Shown: positions 23,638 through 33,152 of the stretch, piece after piece
Numbering within the stretch: position 1 is the stretch's first letter
Layout of the letters: each line of letters begins with the position of its first letter
Origin: JAGPUQ01 sp049325095
Lineage (GTDB): Bacteria > Pseudomonadota > Gammaproteobacteria > Pseudomonadales > Porticoccaceae
Reading direction: 5' to 3'
NCBI GenBank assembly: GCA_049325095.1
Contig: JBMOPO010000048.1
Span: 1-49,194, forward strand
DNA: 49,194 nucleotides
Notes under the pieces: model-generated
The model's input: only the letters and a program-made list of their open reading frames with translations
Database searches by the model: none
Told to the model about the DNA's origin: nothing
Program-made: the position numbers and the translations under genes

Positions 23638-24900
23638 TCAATCCACCGCCAGCGCGCGCCGCCGGCGCGCCGCGAGCCAGTCCTCCAGCAGCCAGCGGAA
23701 GCCGTGCGCCACCGCCGCCAGGCGGATCCGCTCGCGGTTCTGCCCCAACTGCAGCCGCCGCGCGGCAATGCCGCCGGCGTCGGCTCTGGCCATCCAGACC
23801 GTACCCACGGGTTTCTCCACCGTGCCGCCCGCGGGCCCCGCGATGCCCGTAAAGCTCAGGGCGAGATCCGCGCCGAGGCGATCGCGGGCAGCGGCCGCCA
23901 TCTGCAGCGCCACGGCCTCGGAGACCGCGCCGTGCGCGGCCAGGGCGGCCGGGTCGACGCCGAGCAGCCGCTCCTTGACCGAGTTGGCGTAAGACACCAC
24001 GCCGCCGACGAAATAGGCCGAAGACCCCGCGGCATCGGTGATCAGCTTGGCGGCGAGCCCGCCGGTGCAGGATTCCGCCAAGGCCAGGGTCTGGCTGGTT
24101 TCGCGCAGGAATTGCCCAATCAGTTCGACGGTGGAAGCGGACGAAAAGTCCAGGATGCAGTCGCCCAGTTGCGCGTCGGCGAAGCGGCGCAGGGCGGCGG
24201 CGCGTTCGGCGTCCGGCCGATAGAGTTTCACCTCGATCTCGGGAAACGCCTGGCGGAAGCTCACCGGCCCCCAGACTCGCGACCAGGGTTCCAGGCGCTC
24301 GGCGAGGCGCGATTCGCCGAGGCCGAGAAAGCGGATGAAGAGATCGGCCCCCGGCGCCTCGCGGCGCGGGGCGATCGCATCCAGATGGGCGAGCAGCATG
24401 GGCTGCAACTCGCGCGGCGGCCCGGGCAGGGCGACCAGGGTCTTGCGCCGGCCATCGAGCAGCAGATCCAGGCTGAAGCCGGGCGCGGTGCCCTGCGCAT
24501 TGGGCAGCACGACGGCGCCCTCGGGAAACAGCGCCTGCTTGCGGTTGTTGGCCCCGGGCTCGAGATGGTTGCGCCGAAACAGCGCGCAGATCGCCTGCCA
24601 GCTCGCCTCGTCGAAGCGCAGTCCCACCCCGGCGATCTCGGCCACCACCGCGGTGGTGAGATCGTCGTCGGTGGGCCCCAGGCCGCCGCTCATGAACAGG
24701 TAGTCGGCGCGCTCCAGGGCGGTGCGGATGGCGAAGGCCAGATCCTCGCGGCGGTCGCCCGCGGTCAGCATCAGCTGGATCCGAAAGCCGCGCTCGCCCA
24801 GGGTGCGGGCCAGAAAATGATTGTTGGTATCGAAGATCTCGCCGCGCAGCACCTCCTCACCGGTGCTGAGCAGGCAGGCGGTGGGGCCGGCGGCCGTCAT
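23638..24900 (-). CDS. cinA: CinA-family protein (NMN deamidase / ADP-ribose pyrophosphatase type)
   Basis: This 420-residue protein has both CinA domains. The N-terminal MoaB/MogA-like domain (about 1-170) carries STGEEVLRGEIFDTNNHFLA and the loop MSGGLGPTDDDLTT. The C-terminal nicotinamide-nucleotide amidase domain (about 260-410) has LALAESCTGGLAAKLITD and SFTGIAGPAGG. Characterised members deamidate NMN and recycle pyridine nucleotides. The start overlaps the Nudix stop as ATGA, and an NTF2-like gene follows after three bases. A nucleotide-repair role with the Nudix hydrolase is plausible. Confidence 0.92.
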   Translation of the reverse strand: MTAAGPTACLLSTGEEVLRGEIFDTNNHFLARTLGERGFRIQLMLTAGDRREDLAFAIRTALERADYLFMSGGLGPTDDDLTTAVVAEIAGVGLRFDEASWQAICALFRRNHLEPGANNRKQALFPEGAVVLPNAQGTAPGFSLDLLLDGRRKTLVALPGPPRELQPMLLAHLDAIAPRREAPGADLFIRFLGLGESRLAERLEPWSRVWGPVSFRQAFPEIEVKLYRPDAERAAALRRFADAQLGDCILDFSSASTVELIGQFLRETSQTLALAESCTGGLAAKLITDAAGSSAYFVGGVVSYANSVKERLLGVDPAALAAHGAVSEAVALQMAAAARDRLGADLALSFTGIAGPAGGTVEKPVGTVWMARADAGGIAARRLQLGQNRERIRLAAVAHGFRWLLEDWLAARRRRALAVD

Positions 24901-25511
24901 CGGCCCGCCCCCATGGCGCGCGGCGGCGCCAGGACGAGTTCGAAGAAGCTGTCGAGCACACCCAGGGTCAGGCCCCAGATGACGTGCTCGCCAAAGCGAA
25001 TCCCGGGGAAAGTGGCCGGCACGCCGCCGATGGGATACTCCAGCTCGGTGGCGGCCTGATCGGCGCGCAGGTGGCCGAGCGGCACCCAGAACACCTCCGC
25101 CACCTCCTGGGGGAGGCGCGGACTGGCCAGGTGCTGGACGCCGCCGCCCAGGTAGTACACGAAGGGCGACAGGGTCAGCTCCGCCTGGGGCCGGCTGACC
25201 GCGCGCGCCGGCAGCGCGCCGACCCGATGCCCGGCCTCCAGGCGCAGGCCGACCTCCTCCCAGGTCTCGCGCTCGGCCACCGCCGGGGCATCGGCATCGC
25301 CCGGGCCGGCGCGGCCGCCCGGAAAGGCCACCTGCCCCGACCAGGGATCCCCGCTGCGCTCGGCGCGGCGGATGAAGCACACCTCCAGGCCGGCATCGCC
25401 CTCGGCCAGGATCACGGCCACCGCGGCCTGGGACGGCGCGGCCTCGAAGGGCGCGACGCGCCGGCGCTGGCCGCGCAGGGCGCGGCGGATCTGATCGATG
25501 CTCAACATCAT
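24897..25511 (-). CDS. Nudix hydrolase, CoA pyrophosphatase type (NudL-like)
   Basis: This 204-residue protein resembles YeaB/NudL, which hydrolyses CoA to phosphopantetheine and 3',5'-ADP. The Nudix box is seen around FPGGRAGPGD through AVAERETWEEVGL, with the helix residues RExxEEVG intact, and it is preceded by SGQVAFPGG as in NudL. The start is chosen at the ATG at 25511; neighbouring ATGs at 25508 and 25522 are possible. It leads the Nudix-cinA-NTF2 operon, overlapping cinA by four bases. Confidence 0.88.
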   Translation of the reverse strand: MMLSIDQIRRALRGQRRRVAPFEAAPSQAAVAVILAEGDAGLEVCFIRRAERSGDPWSGQVAFPGGRAGPGDADAPAVAERETWEEVGLRLEAGHRVGALPARAVSRPQAELTLSPFVYYLGGGVQHLASPRLPQEVAEVFWVPLGHLRADQAATELEYPIGGVPATFPGIRFGEHVIWGLTLGVLDSFFELVLAPPRAMGAGR

Positions 25512-25576
25512 GGGAACCCCATCTCCCGGAAGTGTGTGCCGCCGCGACGCCCGTTGCGCGGGCGCCGACCGGCCCG

Positions 25577-25605
25577 ATGGTAGCGCCGGGATTGCCGCCT
25601 GGCCA
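25577..25605 (-). promoter_or_regulatory. Promoter candidate of the Nudix-cinA operon
   Basis: On the minus strand TGGCCA (25605-25600) and TACCAT (25582-25577) are separated by 17 bases, each matching four of six consensus positions. The pair lies about 65 bases ahead of the Nudix start, within the 106-base gap after the CoA-transferase gene. Confidence 0.4.
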
Positions 25606-25617
25606 AGGCGCCGGCAC

Positions 25618-26838
25618 TCACCGGGCCAGCACACCCCGTGCCAGCAACTGCTCGATGCGCTGCTCGTCGTAACCGGCTTCGGCCAGAATCTCGGCACCCT
25701 GGGCGCCGAGCTCCGGACCCAGCCGCGCGGGCACCTTGGGTGCATCGCGCAGCCAGAAGGGACTGTTGACCGCCCGGCGGCGGCCGTGGGTGTGGCCCTC
25801 CACTTCGACCAGCATGTCGTTGAGCAGCGCCTGGGGATCGTCCACCACCTCCTCCATGGTCGCCACCAGGCTGAAGGTCACCCCCTGGGCGAGGAGTCGC
25901 GGGCTCCACTCCGCATAGGTGTGGGTGCGGAACACCTCATCGAGAATGGCCGCCAGGGCCTTGGCATTGGCGTGGCGCGCGGTCTTTTCGGCAAACCTGG
26001 GATCTTCCAGCAGATCCGGGCGCTCGATGGCGGTCACGAAGGCCGGCCAGTTCTTGTCCTCCTGCAGCACGATGATCGACAGCCAGCGATCGTCCCGGGT
26101 GCGGTACTGATTGAGCAGCGCGTTGCGCGGCGCCACCCGGCTCGAGCGCTGAAAGGGCGCGGTGCCGGCCAACACCCCGGCGAGCATGGCCGACGCCGCC
26201 CACAGCCCGTTGGCCATCAGGCTGGTCGACACCTTGGTGCCCAGCCCGGTGCGCTCGCGGCGGTAGAGTGCCGTCATGACGCCCGCAAACATGGTCATGG
26301 CGCTGGGGTGATCGCCCATGGCCGCGGCCGGCAGCGTCGGATCCGCCTCGGCGGTGCGCACCACGTCCATCAGCCCGGTGCGCGCCCAGTAGGCGTTGCC
26401 GTCGAAGCCCGGCTTGTCGGCATCCGGACCCTGCTCCCCATATCCCGTGATCTGGCCGTAGATCAGCCGCGGATTCTCGGCCTGCAGGTCCTCGTAGGTG
26501 ATCTGCAGTTTGGCGAGCACCCGGGGTGGGAAATTGGTGACCAGCACATCCGCGCCGCGGACCAGCGCGCGCAGCGCCTCGCGCCCGTCCGGATCCTTCA
26601 GATCCAGGGCGATGCTGCGCTTGTTGCGGTTGTCCTGCTGCCACATGTAGGCGAAATCGAGCGGCATGAACGGCGGCGAGTTATGGGCGTGGCGGAAGGG
26701 GTCGCCGAGCCCCGGCGCCTCGACCTTGATGACGTCGGCGCCGAAGTCGGCCATCACCGCCGTGCTGCCGGGTCCGAATACGAAAGTCGCCAGTTCGATC
26801 ACTCTGAGGCCGGCCAGCAAGGGCTGCTGTGGTGTCAT
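25618..26838 (-). CDS. CaiB/BaiF family III CoA-transferase, copy 1
   Basis: This family III CoA-transferase of 406 residues moves CoA between carboxylic acids. It has the N-terminal pattern GLRVIELATFVFGPGSTAVMADFGADVIKVE, the segment NRNKRSIALDL, and the catalytic Asp176 in MGDHPSAM, which forms the mixed anhydride in the family. It is more diverged than the two copies at 35229 and 45626. The gene stands alone: 203 bases separate it from czcA and 106 from the Nudix gene. The acid substrate is unknown. Confidence 0.9.
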   Translation of the reverse strand: MTPQQPLLAGLRVIELATFVFGPGSTAVMADFGADVIKVEAPGLGDPFRHAHNSPPFMPLDFAYMWQQDNRNKRSIALDLKDPDGREALRALVRGADVLVTNFPPRVLAKLQITYEDLQAENPRLIYGQITGYGEQGPDADKPGFDGNAYWARTGLMDVVRTAEADPTLPAAAMGDHPSAMTMFAGVMTALYRRERTGLGTKVSTSLMANGLWAASAMLAGVLAGTAPFQRSSRVAPRNALLNQYRTRDDRWLSIIVLQEDKNWPAFVTAIERPDLLEDPRFAEKTARHANAKALAAILDEVFRTHTYAEWSPRLLAQGVTFSLVATMEEVVDDPQALLNDMLVEVEGHTHGRRRAVNSPFWLRDAPKVPARLGPELGAQGAEILAEAGYDEQRIEQLLARGVLAR

Positions 26839-27041
26839 GGGAAGGGCTCCGGGTTGTTGGTGTTATCGCTCCCCCGATCATACCTGCCGCCGCGCCGGTC
26901 CGGGCAGGCAGACCAGGGGAAGCGTGGCCGGCATCCCGGGGCTGCGCCGGCGGTTGGCGGACGCTCCCCCATACCCGGTGCCTGCCCTCATCGGGCAGTT
27001 GATGCCGCGCCCGGATACCGCGGCGCACCGCACATGGCTTT

Positions 27042-30000
27042 CTATCCCTGCGCCATTGCTCGGGAGTTGCGCCCCCGCCGCCACACCATCCGGTACAAGC
27101 CCGGCAGTACCAACAGGGTCAACAGTGTCGACGAAACGATGCCGCCGATCACCACCGTGGCCAGCGGGCGCTGCACCTCGCTGCCGATGCCGGTGTTGAG
27201 CGCCATGGGCACGAAGCCCAGGCTCGCCACCAGCGCCGTCATCAGCACGGGGCGCAGGCGGGTCAGCGCACCCCGGGTGATTGCGTCATCCAGCGGCACG
27301 CCCTCATGGCGCAGCGACCGGATGAAGCTCACCATCACCAGGCCGTTGAGCACCGCCACCCCGGACAGGGCGATGAAGCCCACCGCGGCGGAGATGGACA
27401 GCGGAATGCCGCGCGCCCACAGCGCCAGCACCCCGCCGGTCAGCGCCAGCGGCACGCCGCTGAAGATCACCAGCGCGTCGCGCACCGAGCCCAGCGCCAG
27501 CCACAGCAGGCCCAGGATCAGCGCCAGGGTGACCGGCACCACGATCGCCAGGCGCTGCGCTGCGGACTCAAGCTGCTCGAAGGTGCCGCCGTAGTCGAGC
27601 CAGTAGCCGGGCGGCACCTCGACCTGCGTGCCCATGCGCTGCTGCACCTCGGCGATGAAGGAGCCCAGGTCCCGCCCGCGCACGTTGGCGGTGACCACCA
27701 CGCGGCGCTTGCCCTGCTCGCGGTTGATGGCGTTCGGTCCCAGGCCGAGTTCGACCTGCGCGAGTTCCCCCAGCGGCACATAGCCGCCGCCGGGCAGCAT
27801 CACCGGCAGGCGCGCCATGGCGCGGGCATCGCTGCGCAGGGGTTCCGGCAGGCGCACCACGATGTCGCTGCGCCGGTCGCCCTCGTAAATCAGGCCGGCG
27901 GTTTCGCCGCCGTAGGCGGCGGCGACCAGGTCCTGAAGATCGGCCACATTCAGGCCATGGCGGGCCAGCACCTCGCGCCGCGGGGTGACGGTGAGGATCG
28001 GCAGGCCGGTGGTCTGCTCGGTCTTGACGTCCGCCGCGCCGGGCACGCTGCCGAGCACCGTTTCGATCTGCGCGGCGACGGTGTTCAGGGTATCCAGATC
28101 GTCGCCGTAGACCTTCACCGCCACGTCCGCGCGCACGCCGGAGATCAGCTCGTTGAAGCGCATCTGGATCGGCTGCGTGAACTCGTAGTTGTTGCCGGGC
28201 ACGCCGGCGGCCAGGCGCTCCAGGTCCTCGACCACCTCGGCCTTGGGCTTGCCCGGATCCGGCCAGTCCCCGCGCGCCTTGAGGATGACGAAGGTGTCGG
28301 CGACGTTGGGCGGCATGGGGTCGGTGGCGATCTCGGCGGTGCCGATCTTGGTGAAGACGCGCTCGACCTCGGGCGCGGTCTTGAGCGTCGCCTCGAGCTG
28401 CTCCTGCATCCGTACCGCCTGGGTCAGGCTGGTGCCGGGGATGCGCAGCGCGTGCAGCGCGATGTCGCCTTCGTCCAGGCTCGGGATGAACTCCGAGCCC
28501 ATGCGCGTGGCGAGCCAGGCGCAGGTCAGGACCAGGCCGAGCGCGAGCGCCAGCAACACAAAACGCGCCCGCAGCGCCAGCGCCAGCAGCGGCGCGTAGC
28601 CGCGTCTTGCGATGCGCATCAGCGCGTTGTCGTGCGCCGCCACCGGGCCGCGAAAGGCCAGCGCCACCGCCGCCGGCACGAAGGTCAGCGACAGCACCAG
28701 CGCGGCGGTCAGCGCGGTGACCACGGTGATCGCCATCGGGTGGAACATTTTTCCTTCCACGCCGGTGAGCGCGAAGATCGGCAGGTACACGGCGGTGATG
28801 ATGCCGACACCGAACAGCGAGGGCCGGATCACCTCGTTGGTGGCCTCGAACACCACCTTGAGCCGCTCGCGCTCGCCCAGCGTCCGGTTGCCGGCGGTGG
28901 CCAGCCCCAGCCGGCGCAGGCAGTTCTCGACGATGATCACCGCGCCGTCCACGATCAGCCCGAAATCGAGCGCGCCCAGGCTCATCAGGTTGGCCGAGGT
29001 GCGCGACTGCACCATGCCGGTGAAGGTCATCAGCATGGCGAGCGGAATCACTGCCGCAGTGAGCAGTGCGGCGCGCACATTGCCCAGCAGCAGGAACAGC
29101 ACCACCACGACCAGCAGCGCGCCTTCGAGCAGGTTCTTCTCGACCGTGGCCAGCGTCTTGTCGACCAGCGTGGTGCGGTCGTAGACCACGTTCACGGTGA
29201 TGCCCGGCGGCAGGCTGCGCCGGGCCTGGTCGAGCCTGGCGGCGACTGCCCGCGACACCGCGCGGCTGTTCTCGCCGACCAGCATGAAGGCCGTGCCCAG
29301 CACCACCTCGCGGCCGTTCTGGGTGGCCGCGCCGGTGCGCAGCTCCGGGCCGATGGTGAGTTGCGCCACGTCGCTGACGCGCACCGGCGCGCCGCCGCGC
29401 TGCGCCACCACGATGCGGCCCAGGTCCTCCAGCGTGCCCGCCTGCCCGGGCACGCGCAGCAGCTGCTGCTGGCCGTTGTGCTCGATGTAGCCGGCGCCGC
29501 GGTTGGCGTTGTTGGCCTGCACCGCGCGCACCAGGTCGGCGAAACCGACGCCATAGGCCAGCAGGCGCCCCGGATCGGGCAGGATCTGGAACTGCCGGGC
29601 GAAGCCGCCGATGCTGTTGATCTCCACCACGCCCGGCACCTGCAGCAGCTGCGGGCGCAGGATCCAGTCCTGCGCCTGGCGCAGGTCGGTCGGCGTGATG
29701 GGCGAGCCGTCGGCGCTGCGCGCGCCGGGCGCTGAGTCCACCGTCCACATGAAGATCTCGCCAAGGCCGGTGGCGATCGGCCCGAGCTCCGGCTCCAGGC
29801 CGGCCGGCAACTGCGACTGGACCGCCCGCAGGCGCTCGGCGACCAGCTGGCGCGCGAAGTAGATGTCGGTGCCGTCGTCGAACACCACCGTCACCTGCGA
29901 CAGCCCATAGCGCGACACCGAGCGCGTGTAGGCGAGGCGCGGCAGCCCGGCCATGGCGGTTTCCACGGCAAAGGTCACGCGCTGCTCGGCTTCCAGCGGC

Positions 30001-30170
30001 GTGTAGCCGGGCGCCTGGGTGTTGATTTGCACCTGCACGTTGGTGATGTCCGGCACGGCGTCGATCGGCAGGCGCTGGAAACTCCACACGCCAAGGCCGG
30101 CCAGCGCCAGCACCAGCACCAGCATCAGGCCGCGGCGGTGGATGGAAAAACGCAGCAGTGCTTCGAGCAT
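27042..30170 (-). CDS. czcA: Heavy-metal RND efflux pump, inner-membrane subunit (CzcA/CusA type)
   Basis: This 1042-residue HME-RND transporter uses proton import to drive metal export across the envelope. It has the family start LPIDAVPDITNVQVQI, two large periplasmic domains, twelve predicted helices, and the signature DFGLIVDGAVIIVEN (402-416) in helix 4, whose acids carry protons. Length is normal. Whether it exports Zn/Co/Cd, Ni or Cu/Ag cannot be settled by eye, so the czcA symbol reflects family only. It is the last gene of a czcC-czcB-DUF3147-czcA operon. Confidence 0.92.
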   Translation of the reverse strand: MLEALLRFSIHRRGLMLVLVLALAGLGVWSFQRLPIDAVPDITNVQVQINTQAPGYTPLEAEQRVTFAVETAMAGLPRLAYTRSVSRYGLSQVTVVFDDGTDIYFARQLVAERLRAVQSQLPAGLEPELGPIATGLGEIFMWTVDSAPGARSADGSPITPTDLRQAQDWILRPQLLQVPGVVEINSIGGFARQFQILPDPGRLLAYGVGFADLVRAVQANNANRGAGYIEHNGQQQLLRVPGQAGTLEDLGRIVVAQRGGAPVRVSDVAQLTIGPELRTGAATQNGREVVLGTAFMLVGENSRAVSRAVAARLDQARRSLPPGITVNVVYDRTTLVDKTLATVEKNLLEGALLVVVVLFLLLGNVRAALLTAAVIPLAMLMTFTGMVQSRTSANLMSLGALDFGLIVDGAVIIVENCLRRLGLATAGNRTLGERERLKVVFEATNEVIRPSLFGVGIITAVYLPIFALTGVEGKMFHPMAITVVTALTAALVLSLTFVPAAVALAFRGPVAAHDNALMRIARRGYAPLLALALRARFVLLALALGLVLTCAWLATRMGSEFIPSLDEGDIALHALRIPGTSLTQAVRMQEQLEATLKTAPEVERVFTKIGTAEIATDPMPPNVADTFVILKARGDWPDPGKPKAEVVEDLERLAAGVPGNNYEFTQPIQMRFNELISGVRADVAVKVYGDDLDTLNTVAAQIETVLGSVPGAADVKTEQTTGLPILTVTPRREVLARHGLNVADLQDLVAAAYGGETAGLIYEGDRRSDIVVRLPEPLRSDARAMARLPVMLPGGGYVPLGELAQVELGLGPNAINREQGKRRVVVTANVRGRDLGSFIAEVQQRMGTQVEVPPGYWLDYGGTFEQLESAAQRLAIVVPVTLALILGLLWLALGSVRDALVIFSGVPLALTGGVLALWARGIPLSISAAVGFIALSGVAVLNGLVMVSFIRSLRHEGVPLDDAITRGALTRLRPVLMTALVASLGFVPMALNTGIGSEVQRPLATVVIGGIVSSTLLTLLVLPGLYRMVWRRGRNSRAMAQG

Positions 30171-30180
30171 GGGATGGGCC

Positions 30181-30528
30181 TTAGAGGACGATGCCGACGC
30201 GCCGCAGCAGCGCCAGCATCAAAAAATAGGAAAGCGCCGTGAGTACGCTGGCGACCAGCAGGGCCGGGTAGAAGCCGACGCCGCGGCGCAGCAGCACCGG
30301 CAGGCTCACGAACAGCACCAGCGACGGCAGCACCAGCCAGAAGATGCCGACCGACAGGCGCGCGATGCGCTGCGGGTCGTGCGTGTCGTGCCACAGCCAG
30401 ATCATCGCCAGCACCGACACCAGCGGCAGCGAGGCCAGCAGCGCGCCGACCCAGCTCAGGCGCCGGGCGGCTTCCGAAATCGCCACCACCAGCGCCGCCG
30501 ACACCGCGTACTTGACGAGCGTTTCCAT
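30181..30528 (-). CDS. DUF3147 family membrane protein
   Basis: This 115-residue protein has four predicted transmembrane helices (about 5-22, 29-48, 59-79, 87-110) and matches the DUF3147 type of small membrane protein often found inside heavy-metal RND operons. No metal-binding cluster is evident apart from the short loop WHDTHDPQR. It sits 7 bases after czcB and 10 bases before czcA, so it is surely co-transcribed. Its role in efflux is unknown. Confidence 0.82.
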   Translation of the reverse strand: METLVKYAVSAALVVAISEAARRLSWVGALLASLPLVSVLAMIWLWHDTHDPQRIARLSVGIFWLVLPSLVLFVSLPVLLRRGVGFYPALLVASVLTALSYFLMLALLRRVGIVL

Positions 30529-30535
30529 GGCCGGC

Positions 30536-31780
30536 TCAGTGGTCGTGCGAGGCGCCCGACTTTTCGATGTCGGCCTTGATCAGGTAGCTGTTCTCGCTGA
30601 CGTACTCGGTGCCCGGCTTGAGGCCGCCGAGCACCTCCACGTACTCGCCATCGCTGCGGCCGAGGTCCAGCATGCGCACCTCGTAGGTCTCGCCCACGCG
30701 CGCGAACACCACGGTGAAATCCCGAAACGCCTGCAAGCCGGAAGCCCTCACCGCCAGCGGCACCTGCGCGCCACCGACCATGACCTCGGCGTTGACGTAC
30801 AGGCCGGGCGTCCAGCCGCCGTCGCCGGCATCGAAACTGGCCCACACCGTCAGCGCCTGGTTGGCCGCGCCGGCGGCGGGGGCGATGCGGGTGATGGTGC
30901 CGCGCGTCGTGCGCTCGCCGTCCACGCTCGTCAGGCGCAGGTCCTGGCCCACGCGAATGCGCGCCAGGTCGCGCGGAAACACCGCCAGCTCGGCCCACGG
31001 CTGCGCTAGATCGCTGACCGTGAACAGCGGCGCCGCGCCGGCCTGCTCGCCGGGGTTGGTCATGCGCGCCGTGACGACCCCGCCGATCGGCGCCGTCACC
31101 GCGTACACCTGAAGGGAATCGTCGGATTCCACCCGCGCCAGCACCTCGCCGGCGCGCACGGGCTCACCCACGGTCTTGCTCACGTGCCTGACCACGCCGG
31201 GAAAGCGCGCGCCCACGTTGCGCACCGCGTCCGGGTTGATGGCGACCTGCCCGTACAGCGGCAGCACGTCGCGGATCAGGCGCGGGCCGGCGGTTTCCAC
31301 CCCGATGCCGGCGGCCCTGGCGCTTTCCGCGGTGATGGTGACGCGGCCCTCGTAGCTCGCATACGTCCAGCGATGGGTCTTGCCCTCGAACTGCGCCTGC
31401 ACGGTCACATCGAAGGAATGCGGTTCGGTCACCACGCCGTCGCCGCGCAGAAAATCGTCGCGCGGCGCAAAGCGGAACAGGTTCTTTTCGCCATCCAGAC
31501 GGGTGAGCTCGACCGTCAGCTGCACGGTCTCCGGCGCCACGGGCTGGCCCTGGTGCGTCACCCAGGCGCGGTACTCCGGCGGCACGCCGTCTTCGAAGAT
31601 CGCGAGTTCCACCACGAAGTCGCCGTCGGTGAGCAGGCGGCCGTTGTGCGGGCCCTTGGGCACTTCCTGGGCCGCGGCATCGCCGGCATGGGGGTCGGCG
31701 GGTGTCTGCGGGTCGCCGCAGCCGACCAGCCCCAGGATCAGCGCCAACCCTGCCGCCACATTGAAAATCGACCTGTTCAT
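30536..31780 (-). CDS. czcB: Efflux RND periplasmic adaptor lipoprotein (CzcB type)
   Basis: This 414-residue membrane-fusion protein bridges the RND pump and the outer-membrane factor. It starts with a lipoprotein signal (lipobox LVGC, Cys21), followed by a His-containing linker and an extra N-terminal beta domain (about 40-155) typical of CzcB/HME adaptors. The lipoyl/barrel-sandwich halves flank VGEPVRAGEVLARVESDDS, and the C-terminus ends in SHDH. The ATG at 31780 overlaps the czcC stop by four bases. Confidence 0.9.
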   Translation of the reverse strand: MNRSIFNVAAGLALILGLVGCGDPQTPADPHAGDAAAQEVPKGPHNGRLLTDGDFVVELAIFEDGVPPEYRAWVTHQGQPVAPETVQLTVELTRLDGEKNLFRFAPRDDFLRGDGVVTEPHSFDVTVQAQFEGKTHRWTYASYEGRVTITAESARAAGIGVETAGPRLIRDVLPLYGQVAINPDAVRNVGARFPGVVRHVSKTVGEPVRAGEVLARVESDDSLQVYAVTAPIGGVVTARMTNPGEQAGAAPLFTVSDLAQPWAELAVFPRDLARIRVGQDLRLTSVDGERTTRGTITRIAPAAGAANQALTVWASFDAGDGGWTPGLYVNAEVMVGGAQVPLAVRASGLQAFRDFTVVFARVGETYEVRMLDLGRSDGEYVEVLGGLKPGTEYVSENSYLIKADIEKSGASHDH

Positions 31781-33051
31781 GGGTGCTCCTGCAAGCTTTG
31801 GGTGGCGACGGCCTCGCCGGTCAGGCGCTCGATTTCGGCCTGAAAAACCTGGGCGTTGACCGCGGCCTCGATGAGGCTGCGGCGGATGGTCAGGAAATCG
31901 CGCTGCGCCTCCACCCACTCGAGGTAGCCGTAGCGGCCGCGCTCGTAGGCGTAGCGCGTGTCCTCGAGCGCGCCCTGCATTTCGGGCAGCACCGTGCGCC
32001 GCAGCAGCTCGGTTTCGGTGATGGCGTGCCGCAGCTCCTGGTACAGCTCGAACAACTGCGCCCTGGCGCGCACGCGGGCCGCCTCGTGCCGGGCCCCGGT
32101 CAGACCCCGGAGCGCGTCGGCTTCGGCGATCGCCGGCGCGGCCTGGCGGCCGGCGCCGAGCGGCAGGGAAAAGCCCAGCACCAGCGCCTGATCGCCGGTG
32201 GCTTCCAGGTGTCGCAGGCCGCCGGATACGGTGATATCGGCGCGCCGCCGGGCCTGCGCCAGGCGCAGCTCGGCATCGCGCAGCCGCGCCTCGCTGGCAA
32301 AGCGCACGAAGTCCGGGTTGCGGTCGAGTCGCGCCAGCAGGTCCTCGAACGGCACCGGTCGGGGCAGGGCGTACAGATCGGCCGTGACGCTGCCAAACCG
32401 CGCCCTGTCGTCGCCCCACAGGGCCGCCAGCTTGCGCCGTGAGCTGCGCAGTTCGTGCTCGGCGTGCTCCTGCGCCACCTCGGCGCGCGCCAGGGTGATA
32501 CGGGCGCGGCGCAGCTCGGCCTGCGGCGCCTTGGCGGCCTGCACGCGCAGGCTGACGGCCGCGACCGTTTCCCGCGCCAGCGCGGTGGCCTGCCGGGTCA
32601 GGGCGAGCTGTTCCTGGTCGCCGGCCACATGAATGAACCGCCGCGTGACCTCGGCCAGCACGTCCAGTTGCGCCGCCTGCTCGGCGACGGTGATCAGCTC
32701 GCGCCCCGCCTGCGCGGCGCCGACACGCGCCGCGCGCTTGCCGCCGAGTTCGACCACCTGCGAGAGGGCGAACGTGCTCTCGGCCGCATCGAAACGGCGG
32801 TGCTCGCCGTTGCCGGGCGCGTTCTCGATACCGACACTCAGCGTCGGCGCCGGACGCAGGCCGGCGGCGACGGTACGGGCTTCCTGCGCCCGCAGCTCGA
32901 AGGCAAACCCGGCGAGGTCCGGATTGCCGGCCAGAGCTGCCTGAATGGCCTGGCGCAGTGTCAGCGGGGCGCTTGCGGACAACGCCGGCGCAGCGAGCAG
33001 CGCCAGCGCACAGCAGCAGGCGCAAAACACCCGTGTAACCAGGGGATCCAC
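31777..33051 (-). CDS. czcC: TolC-family outer-membrane factor (CzcC type)
   Basis: This outer-membrane channel component has 424 residues. An N-terminal signal peptide (about 1-27, hydrophobic core ALALLAAPALSASA) is followed by LTLRQAIQAALAGNPDL, the common start of TolC-family proteins. Long Ala/Arg/Glu-rich coiled coils follow, and the internal repeat is visible in the two helical halves. I chose the GTG at 33051 because GGGAG lies six bases upstream and the signal peptide then sits at the N-terminus; the longer ATG form at 33123 would bury it. Confidence 0.9.
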   Translation of the reverse strand: MDPLVTRVFCACCCALALLAAPALSASAPLTLRQAIQAALAGNPDLAGFAFELRAQEARTVAAGLRPAPTLSVGIENAPGNGEHRRFDAAESTFALSQVVELGGKRAARVGAAQAGRELITVAEQAAQLDVLAEVTRRFIHVAGDQEQLALTRQATALARETVAAVSLRVQAAKAPQAELRRARITLARAEVAQEHAEHELRSSRRKLAALWGDDRARFGSVTADLYALPRPVPFEDLLARLDRNPDFVRFASEARLRDAELRLAQARRRADITVSGGLRHLEATGDQALVLGFSLPLGAGRQAAPAIAEADALRGLTGARHEAARVRARAQLFELYQELRHAITETELLRRTVLPEMQGALEDTRYAYERGRYGYLEWVEAQRDFLTIRRSLIEAAVNAQVFQAEIERLTGEAVATQSLQEHP

Positions 33052-33069
33052 GGCAATCTCCCGAAAAGC

Positions 33070-33085
33070 TCGGCCTGCAGGCCGA
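33070..33085. promoter_or_regulatory. Perfect 16-base palindrome upstream of czcC
   Basis: TCGGCCTGCAGGCCGA reads the same on both strands and ends 18 bases before the czcC start. On the transcribed strand it is followed by GCTTTTC. It could be an operator for a metal-sensing regulator, an attenuator hairpin, or an RNA processing site. No regulator gene lies nearby in the window. Confidence 0.55.
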
Positions 33086-33152
33086 CAAATGTCCTCATCG
33101 AGCCGCTGCGCCAAATCCGGCACAGGGCGCGAAACCTCGGGTCAGTGGGAGA

